From Pseudomonadota bacterium (GTDB taxonomy: Bacteria; Pseudomonadota; Alphaproteobacteria; Rhizobiales; Xanthobacteraceae): a stretch of 7,752 nt of DNA. Of the stretch, positions 1 through 5,092 are shown piece by piece. The DNA lies in NCBI GenBank assembly GCA_963205465.1, contig CAUJKG010000226.1:1-7752 (forward strand). The letters run 5' to 3'. Position 1 is the first letter of the stretch. Every line of letters begins with the position of its first letter. The translations under genes and the position numbers were made by a program. Below the pieces are notes generated by a model. The model was not told the DNA's origin. It was given only the letters and a program-made list of their open reading frames with translations, and ran no database searches.

Positions 1-848
1 CGCAGGGCGTGATCCAGCTCGTCTACGGCAACCCCGCGGAAATCTCGTCCTATCTCATTCCGCATCCCGTGATCCGCAAGATCACTTTCACCGGCTCGAC
101 CGCGGTCGGCAAGCAGCTTGCCTCGCTTGCGGGGCTGCACATGAAGCGCATTACCATGGAGCTTGGCGGTCACGCGCCGGCGATCGTGTTCGAGGATGCC
201 AATGTCGATCAGGCGGTGAAGATTTTGTCGGGCAGCAAGCACCGCAACGCCGGGCAGGTTTGCGTCGCGCCGACGCGCTTCCTCGTGCACGAGAAAGTCT
301 ATGGTGACTTCGTGGAGAAATACATCGACTCCGTGAAGAAGCTCAAAGTCGGCGACGGTCTCGACAAGGATACGCGCATGGGGCCGCTCGCAAACACACG
401 CCGCGTCGATGCGATGGAGTCCTTCGTCGCCGACGCCGTGCAGAAGGGCGCCAAGATCGAGACCGGCGGCAAGCGTATCGGCAATAAGGGCAACTTCTTC
501 GAGCCGACCGTGCTGACCGGCATCAACCACGACATGAAGATCATGCATGAAGAGCCGTTCGGCCCGCTTTCGCCGATCGTGCCGTTCTCCTCCTTCGACA
601 GCGTGGTCGAGGAAGCGAACCGGCTGCCTTACGGTCTTGCCGCTTACGCCTATACGTCCTCGGCCAAGACCGCAGGCGCGATCGGTGCGGCCTTCGAGAG
701 CGGCATGGTTTCGATCAACCATCATGGTCTCGCGCTTCCCGAAGTTCCGTTCGGCGGTGTGAAGGATTCCGGCTATGGCTCGGAAGGCGGCTCGGAAGCG
801 ATCGAAGCCTATCTGAATACGAAGTTCATCTCGCAACTCGGGATTTGA
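1..848 (+). CDS. NAD(P)-dependent aldehyde dehydrogenase, succinate-semialdehyde dehydrogenase type (C-terminal part, 5' end outside window)
   Basis: This is the C-terminal part (about 281 residues) of an aldehyde dehydrogenase whose start lies upstream of the window; the open frame runs in from base 3, so the GTG at 9 is not a real start. Family enzymes oxidise an aldehyde to its acid in the cytoplasm with NAD(P)+. Visible hallmarks are the cofactor-binding stretch FTGSTAVGK (around 87-113), the ELGG motif with the general-base Glu (codon 159-161), GQVC with the nucleophilic Cys (261-263), EEPFGP (from 549), and PFGGVKDSGYGSEGG near the end. Both catalytic residues are present and the reading frame is intact to the TGA. 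The sequence style matches alphaproteobacterial proteins usually annotated as succinate-semialdehyde dehydrogenase. The true substrate is uncertain; related semialdehydes are possible. Nothing links it functionally to the kinases downstream, and a strong hairpin separates them. Confidence 0.93.
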   Translation, partial: QGVIQLVYGNPAEISSYLIPHPVIRKITFTGSTAVGKQLASLAGLHMKRITMELGGHAPAIVFEDANVDQAVKILSGSKHRNAGQVCVAPTRFLVHEKVYGDFVEKYIDSVKKLKVGDGLDKDTRMGPLANTRRVDAMESFVADAVQKGAKIETGGKRIGNKGNFFEPTVLTGINHDMKIMHEEPFGPLSPIVPFSSFDSVVEEANRLPYGLAAYAYTSSAKTAGAIGAAFESGMVSINHHGLALPEVPFGGVKDSGYGSEGGSEAIEAYLNTKFISQLGI

Positions 849-890
849 GCTCCGGTTGCGACGCGGTGCTTGTCGCCGCTTGATCTGCAG

Positions 891-918
891 CACGCCGCGC
901 GAACCCTCGCGCGGCGTG
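891..918 (+). terminator. GC-rich hairpin downstream of the aldehyde dehydrogenase, probable terminator
   Basis: There is a perfect 11-bp inverted repeat, CACGCCGCGCG (891-901) and CGCGCGGCGTG (908-918), with a 6-base loop. It begins 42 bases after the dehydrogenase stop codon. The sequence after it (TATCATTT) is only mildly T-rich, so it is an imperfect intrinsic terminator. Its place at the end of a gene and its stability make transcription termination the best reading. Confidence 0.6.
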
Positions 919-945
919 TATCATTTCGGCCATGCGCTGTACGGT
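893..945 (+). repeat. Copy 1 of a hairpin-plus-leader repeat shared with 2945-2998
   Basis: This stretch aligns with 2945-2998. Both have a GCGCGAA...CCTCGCGC hairpin core, then GCGTGT, an AT-rich step, TTC(C)GGCCATGCGCT and GGTT. In copy 2 the ATG of GGCCATGCGC begins the exported-protein gene. Here the corresponding ATG at 932 opens a frame with no signal peptide that runs out of frame into K1. It may be a decayed paralog start or a general spacer arrangement of this genome. Confidence 0.5.
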
Positions 946-1031
946 TCGATATCGTGGCGCGCAAAGCCGCTGGCCCAAGCCTTGCGCATCTCACGCAAAA
1001 GAGAAGTCGGTAGGTAATATGGTAAGGATAG

Positions 1032-1049
1032 CCCTCCGCTTTGGGAGGG
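1032..1049 (+). other. Small hairpin in the K1 leader
   Basis: CCCTCC (1032-1037) pairs with GGAGGG (1044-1049) across a GCTTTG loop. The following stretch to about 1072 is T-rich but has no uninterrupted T run. The hairpin ends 36 bases before the K1 start codon, so it could act as an attenuator or leader structure. Upstream, TAATAT at 1015-1020 resembles a -10 box but has no convincing -35 partner. Confidence 0.3.
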
Positions 1050-1085
1050 TAGTCTGGTGTTGTTTCTATTTGATCGATCTTGTTG

Positions 1086-2906
1086 ATGAGCGATCTTCAT
1101 GCATTGAAGCCGGGCGCCTCAGTCGCGGGCTACGATATCATCAGGGTTCTTGGCGCCGGTGGTTTTGGCATCACCTACGAAGCGCAAAGTCCGATTACCG
1201 GAAAGCGCGTAGCGATCAAGGAATTTTTCCCGCGCGGGATCGCGTCGCGCGATGGAACGACGCGGATCAGCTTTGACGCCAAAGAAAATGAGATTGTCGC
1301 CTGGGCGCTGAAGCGTTTCGAAACGTCGACTACCGACCAGTGCCGGCTGAGCCATCCGAACATCGTCAATGTCATTCACTATGTGAAAGACAATGGCACG
1401 GGCTACATGATCATGGAGTATGTCGAAGGCAATACCTTCGAGCATTGGCTTCGCGCTCGCGAAGCATCTCCAAGCGAAAGCGAACTTCGTCCGCTGATCG
1501 AGCCGGTGCTTTCCGCGCTCGAATATCTCCATGAGCAGAAACTGATTCATCGCGACATCGCGCCCGACAACATCATGATCAAAAGCGACCATAAGCCGAT
1601 GATCATCGATTTCGGCGCGATCAAGATGATCGCGACCGAGACGCAGATGCGCTCGAAGGCCAGCCGTTCCTATATGGTCTCGAAGCCGTTCTATTCGCCA
1701 CCGGAGCAACTCGAGGATGGCGTCAGCCTCGATGCCCGCGCGGACATTTATGCGCTGGCGGCGACAATCTATCGCGCGCTTGCGGGAAGGCCGCCGGCGA
1801 ACGCCGCGGAGCGCACGCAGAAGATCGCACGCAAGCGCGAAGATCCATATGTGCCGCTTGCGTCAATCGGGGCGGCCGCACCTGCGAGTCTGGTTGCTGC
1901 CGTTGACAGGGCAATGTCTTACGACCCGGAGGAGCGGCAGGCCTCGATTGCGGAATTCCGCGATTCGCTGGGATGGGCCGATAGCGAAGAGCCGACGGTT
2001 ATCGCGCCGCGCGAAGAAGAGTCTTTGGATGCTTCCACAAGATCCGGGCTCGCCGCGTTCGCACGCAGCAGCGGCACGGAGGAGGTGGGGCCGGCAAAGT
2101 CGGGCAGGAAGCTGCTTGTTCCCGTGCTTGGTCTTGCAGCCGTCACGGCGATACTCCTTTTTGCCTTCGGACCGCTTGGCTTCAAGAACGCCCCTGTCGA
2201 AAAGCCGGAGCGGGTTGCTGTTACGCCGAAAGCGGCCCCTGCAGTCGCACCAACTCCCGCGCCTGTCGCAGCACCGACGAAACAAACTGCACCGCCCGCC
2301 GCGCAGAACAAGGCGGACGACAGGCTGCCGCAACAACAGACGCAGCAAATCCCGGCCACCCCCGCGGTCCGGCCGGCGGGCGACACCCGCCGCGCGTTTC
2401 TGGTCGAGGAAAATCCGGGCAGCCAGCAGTTCACCAGGATCCCAGGCACCGTGAACTGGCACACCGAGACGGGGTATCCAGCGGCGGGCAAGGCGTCCGA
2501 ACCCAGCGTGCGGATCGACGTCGATATTCCCGAACGCAAGATGCGGGTGACGATCATCATTCGCCGCAATCGGGATCCCGCGCTTTCGAGCACGCATTCC
2601 GTCGAAATGCAGTTCAGCGGGAACGACGGTTTCGGTGGCGTCGCGCAGGTGCCGGTCCTGCGCATGAAGGACAGTGAAGCTGCGCCGGGCGTTCCGCTGG
2701 CTGGTATCAGCACTCGCATCACATATAATTTCTTCCTGATCGGATTGTCGGCGACGGAAACCGACCGTGAACGCAATCTGCAGCGGATGAAGACGCTCAA
2801 CTGGTTCGAAATTCCCATCGTCTACGCTAATGGGCGCCGCGCGGTGGTGACGTTCGAAAAAGGGGCGTCCGGCGAGAAGGTGCTGGCGGAAGCCCTCGCG
2901 GCCTAG
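1086..2906 (+). CDS. Transmembrane Ser/Thr protein kinase K1 with a C-terminal periplasmic domain of unknown function
   Basis: A 606-residue single-pass membrane kinase predicted to phosphorylate Ser/Thr on unknown cytoplasmic targets. The kinase domain (about 16-300) shows the glycine loop GAGGFG (23-28), VAIK Lys45, HRDIAPDN (155-162, Asp157, Asn162), DFG (175-177) and an SPPE motif in place of APE (Glu207). One hydrophobic segment follows (343-366, LLVPVLGLAAVTAILLF), then a Pro/Ala/Gln-rich linker (about 367-436) and a globular C-terminal domain (about 437-606) on the periplasmic side. That domain includes IPERKMRVTIIIRRN and FFLIGLSATETDRERN; I recall similar unnamed domains in Bradyrhizobium membrane proteins. 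ATG 1086 is preferred over the TTG codons at 1080 and 1083 because the N-terminus then aligns with K2 and K3; no clear Shine-Dalgarno is visible. Ser81 stands at the usual alphaC Glu position, Ala159 at the catalytic-loop Lys, and Lys200 at the P+1 Thr. Third-position GC looks lower than in K2 and K3. Confidence 0.92.
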   Translation: MSDLHALKPGASVAGYDIIRVLGAGGFGITYEAQSPITGKRVAIKEFFPRGIASRDGTTRISFDAKENEIVAWALKRFETSTTDQCRLSHPNIVNVIHYVKDNGTGYMIMEYVEGNTFEHWLRAREASPSESELRPLIEPVLSALEYLHEQKLIHRDIAPDNIMIKSDHKPMIIDFGAIKMIATETQMRSKASRSYMVSKPFYSPPEQLEDGVSLDARADIYALAATIYRALAGRPPANAAERTQKIARKREDPYVPLASIGAAAPASLVAAVDRAMSYDPEERQASIAEFRDSLGWADSEEPTVIAPREEESLDASTRSGLAAFARSSGTEEVGPAKSGRKLLVPVLGLAAVTAILLFAFGPLGFKNAPVEKPERVAVTPKAAPAVAPTPAPVAAPTKQTAPPAAQNKADDRLPQQQTQQIPATPAVRPAGDTRRAFLVEENPGSQQFTRIPGTVNWHTETGYPAAGKASEPSVRIDVDIPERKMRVTIIIRRNRDPALSSTHSVEMQFSGNDGFGGVAQVPVLRMKDSEAAPGVPLAGISTRITYNFFLIGLSATETDRERNLQRMKTLNWFEIPIVYANGRRAVVTFEKGASGEKVLAEALAA

Positions 2907-2942
2907 GGAAATTGATACCTTCTAATTTACCTTCTCCATGAC

Positions 2943-2967
2943 CGCTGCGCGAAGGCCTCGCGCAGCG
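2943..2967 (+). terminator. GC-rich hairpin between K1 and the small exported protein
   Basis: CGCTGCGCGA (2943-2952) pairs perfectly with TCGCGCAGCG (2958-2967) around the loop AGGCC. It starts 36 bases after the K1 stop. No T run follows (TGTTATGGTTCC), so it may terminate poorly, attenuate read-through or protect the K1 mRNA 3' end. It ends only 16 bases before the preferred start of the next gene. Confidence 0.45.
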
Positions 2968-2998
2968 TGTTATGGTTCCGGCCATGCGCTTTCTGGTT
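2945..2998 (+). repeat. Copy 2 of the hairpin-plus-leader repeat shared with 893-945
   Basis: This copy overlaps the hairpin at 2943-2967 and runs into the first codons of the exported-protein gene. It shares the hairpin core, GCGTGT, the CGGCCATGCGCT block and GGTT with copy 1, with scattered substitutions and one small indel between them. Confidence 0.5.
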
Positions 2999-3358
2999 TT
3001 CAGTCTGGTTCTGCTCGCCACGATTCCCGCCAAAGCGGAACAATTTTCGCTCCGCTGCGACGACGGGGCCTATGAGCCGTTGTACTTCACCTTCGATACC
3101 GAGGCGCGCAAAGCGATCTATGAATCGCCGGCGCAGAAACACCCGCTGCCGGGCACCATCACCCGTTCGATGGGCCGCTCATTTTTGTTCAGTGTGCAGA
3201 TGATCGGCCCCGAGTTCACCGATTTCGTCTGGAACGACGGCGCGTCGGAAATGCAGATCGGGCTGCGCGGCACGCCGTTCCAGCGCAAGTTCTCCTGCAG
3301 CGGCGTTGCGTTGCGGCCGGTCGTGAGCGGCTTCAAGACGCTTTGGCCGAAACAGTAG
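2984..3358 (+). CDS. Small exported (periplasmic) protein of unknown function
   Basis: I do not recognise a named family. The 124-residue product begins with a clear signal peptide: MRFLVFSLVLLATIPAKA followed by EQ, a good signal peptidase I site after residue 18. There is no lipobox cysteine. The mature protein (about 106 residues) appears beta-rich, with stretches such as LYFTFDTEARKAIYESP, and has just two cysteines (Cys25 and Cys105) that could form one disulfide in the periplasm. ATG 2984 is preferred to ATG 2972 because it gives a more normal signal peptide; neither has a good Shine-Dalgarno, and the longer form adds only MVPA. The gene lies between two membrane kinases on the same strand (77 bases from K1, 87 from K2), so a role as ligand or regulator of their periplasmic domains is an attractive but unproven inference. 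Confidence 0.75.
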   Translation: MRFLVFSLVLLATIPAKAEQFSLRCDDGAYEPLYFTFDTEARKAIYESPAQKHPLPGTITRSMGRSFLFSVQMIGPEFTDFVWNDGASEMQIGLRGTPFQRKFSCSGVALRPVVSGFKTLWPKQ

Positions 3359-3392
3359 TTCCCCTCACGTAAACGCGATTGCCGCACTCTCG

Positions 3393-3413
3393 ACCCCGCC
3401 GTCACGGCGGGGT
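3393..3413. other. Near-perfect 21-base palindrome between the exported protein and K2
   Basis: ACCCCGCCGT and ACGGCGGGGT flank a single C, giving at least a 9-bp stem with a 3-base loop. It lies 34 bases after the exported-protein stop. The following AGGGATGGCC has no T run, so termination is uncertain. The flank GATGGCCGGAACAAG resembles pieces of dispersed palindromic (REP-like) elements of rhizobial genomes, but only one unit is present here. Confidence 0.45.
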
Positions 3414-3445
3414 AGGGATGGCCGGAACAAGGATCTTTTCGGGCG

Positions 3446-4978
3446 ATGACGGACGATTTGAACGCGCTACCTCCCGGCGCGTCGATCGCGGGATACCAGA
3501 TCATCCGCACCCTCGGCGCGGGCGGCTTCGGCATTACCTACGAAGCCGGAAGCCCCTTCACCGGCAAGCGTGTCGCGATCAAGGAGTTCTTCCCGCGCGG
3601 CATCGCCTCGCGCGGAGAAGGCACGCGCCTCGTCTATGCGCCGAAGGATGCGGAAATCGTGCAATGGGCGCTGCGGCGCTTCGAGACCTCGACGCTCGAC
3701 CAGTGCCGGCTCACGCATCCCAACATCGTCGATGTCGTCCACTACGTGAAGGACAACGACACCGGCTACATGATCATGGAATATGTCGAGGGCGAAACCC
3801 TCGAGCATTGGCTGCGCGCGCGGGGCGACGAGCCGTCGCCGGAGGAGTTGCAACCGCTGCTCGCGCCGGTCTTGTCCGCGCTCGAATATCTGCATGGCGC
3901 GAACATGATCCATCGCGACATCGCGCCCGATAACATCATGGTGCGCCCCGACGGCACGCCGATGATCATCGACTTCGGTGCGGTGAAGCTGATCCAGCAC
4001 GAGACCGAGCTGCGCTCCGAGGCCGGGCGCTCGTTCGCGGTGATGAAGCAGTTTTATTCGCCGGCCGAACAGATCCAGGAAGACGGCGAGATCGATCACC
4101 GCGCGGATATCTATTCCTTCGGCGCGGTGCTCTATCGCGCGCTCGCCGGCCAGCCGCCCGCGAGTGCGGAAGCGCGCATGCAGAAACTCGCGCTGGCCAA
4201 GTCCGATCCTTACGTCCCGCTCGGCGATTATGTGCCGTCGCTTACGCCGGAATTTTCCGATGCGGTCGACCGTGCACTTGCCTTCGACGCGCGCGATCGC
4301 CAGCCGCGTGTCGAAGAGTTGCGTCACGAACTCGGCTGGACGGAGGATGCTGACCACACGATTGCAAATCTGCCGCGCGCCTTGCGCCGCGAAGTCGAGC
4401 CCGCGCAGCAGCGCTCGCGTCTGCCATGGATCCTGCCGCTGATCGGCATTGCGGCGATCGCGCTCGGCATCGCTTACAGCAACGGCTTGATTCAATTGCC
4501 GACTTTCGGCAGCGAGGTCGTGCAGCAACAGACGCCCGCGCCGAAGCTCGACGATGCGCAGGAAGTCCCTGAGATGCAGGTCAAAACCGAGCCGGACGGG
4601 ACCGCGCAGGAAGAAGAGCAGGAAGAGACGCCGGGCAAATATCCCAAGCAGTACCGCGGCGAGGTCAGCATCTATCGCGTTGCCGAGACCAATCCTGCCG
4701 AGCCGCTCGCCGGTTGCGAGATCGGCCGGTCCACCGCGTTCGGCATCGAGATCGAAGGCACCGCAATGCACATTTCGCACGGCGGTAACACCTACGTTAC
4801 CGAGATTGCTGCGGACGGAACCTTCAGTTTCGAGAGCGGTGGAATCGGAGGGCTGTTCTCCCGCAAAATGCGCTACAGCGGAAAAATCACGCCGGAAGCC
4901 TTGGCGGGCGAGTTCATCGCCACCACTGACCGCGGTTCCTGTTACGGAAAATTGTCGGCAAAGCCGGTCGCCGGATAA
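3446..4978 (+). CDS. Transmembrane Ser/Thr protein kinase K2 with a small two-cysteine periplasmic domain
   Basis: A 510-residue paralog of K1 and K3 with the same plan. The kinase domain (about 17-300) has the glycine loop GAGGFG (24-29), VAIK Lys46, HRDIAPDN (156-163, Asp158, Asn163), DFG (176-178) and SPAE in place of APE. The shared oddities are Ser82 at the alphaC Glu position, Ala160 in the catalytic loop and Lys201 in the P+1 loop. A single membrane helix (about 328-350, WILPLIGIAAIALGIAYSNG) leads to an acidic, Gln/Glu-rich linker (about 355-405) unlike the Pro/Ala linkers of K1 and K3. The C-terminal domain (about 406-510) appears beta-rich, with Cys424 and Cys499 near its two ends. 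This spacing recalls small secreted beta domains of rhizobia that close with one disulfide; the match is from memory. An AAGGA at 3429-3433, 12 bases before the ATG, is a poorly spaced candidate ribosome-binding site; alignment with K1 supports this start. Confidence 0.93.
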   Translation: MTDDLNALPPGASIAGYQIIRTLGAGGFGITYEAGSPFTGKRVAIKEFFPRGIASRGEGTRLVYAPKDAEIVQWALRRFETSTLDQCRLTHPNIVDVVHYVKDNDTGYMIMEYVEGETLEHWLRARGDEPSPEELQPLLAPVLSALEYLHGANMIHRDIAPDNIMVRPDGTPMIIDFGAVKLIQHETELRSEAGRSFAVMKQFYSPAEQIQEDGEIDHRADIYSFGAVLYRALAGQPPASAEARMQKLALAKSDPYVPLGDYVPSLTPEFSDAVDRALAFDARDRQPRVEELRHELGWTEDADHTIANLPRALRREVEPAQQRSRLPWILPLIGIAAIALGIAYSNGLIQLPTFGSEVVQQQTPAPKLDDAQEVPEMQVKTEPDGTAQEEEQEETPGKYPKQYRGEVSIYRVAETNPAEPLAGCEIGRSTAFGIEIEGTAMHISHGGNTYVTEIAADGTFSFESGGIGGLFSRKMRYSGKITPEALAGEFIATTDRGSCYGKLSAKPVAG

Positions 4979-5018
4979 GCCGTTCGCGCTGACGTGAAGA
5001 GAGTTGTGACTTCGCGAG

Positions 5019-5047
5019 CGGACAAGGCCACAGGCCGCTGCTAGTAT
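5019..5047 (+). promoter_or_regulatory. Candidate sigma70-type promoter for K3
   Basis: CGGACA (5019-5024) and TAGTAT (5042-5047) each match four of six consensus positions and are separated by exactly 17 bases. Transcription would begin near 5054 and leave a leader of roughly 40 bases before ATG 5093. Matches of this quality occur by chance, so confidence is low. Confidence 0.3.
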
Positions 5048-5055
5048 TCATGCGT

Positions 5056-5076
5056 GGATCACCCTTCCGGGTATCC
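5056..5076 (+). other. Hairpin in the K3 mRNA leader
   Basis: GGAT (5056-5059) pairs with ATCC (5073-5076) and ACCC (5061-5064) with GGGT (5069-5072), with one bulged C and a TTCC tetraloop. If the candidate promoter is right, this structure sits almost at the 5' end of the K3 transcript, just before the G-rich ribosome-binding region (GGGGCAAGGG, 5081-5090). It could stabilise the mRNA or affect its translation. Confidence 0.3.
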
Positions 5077-5092
5077 AGTCGGGGCAAGGGCG

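Noticed and set aside
932..1276. 114-codon forward open frame starting in the gap before K1
   Set aside because: It overlaps the first 190 bases of K1 in another frame, has no recognisable domain or signal peptide and an Arg/Trp/Cys-rich composition. Only its ATG context is of interest, as part of the repeat.
2220..2390. Pro/Ala/Gln-rich stretches in K1 and K3 as tandem DNA repeats
   Set aside because: These are low-complexity linker codons without a regular DNA repeat unit; they are ordinary periplasmic linkers.
2972..2983. Upstream ATG for the small exported protein
   Set aside because: It only adds MVPA before an already complete signal peptide. It cannot be excluded, but the start at 2984 fits better.
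3467..4780. 437-codon antisense open frame across K2
   Set aside because: It is rich in Arg/Ala/Asp/Leu with no domain. Similar antisense frames mirror K1 (1119-1709) and K3 (5048-5653) in the same register, which high GC at third positions explains.
5054..5092. Upstream GTG start for K3 adding 13 residues
   Set aside because: The added residues have no counterpart in K1 or K2, there is no ribosome-binding site, and the GTG lies at the predicted transcription start and next to a hairpin.
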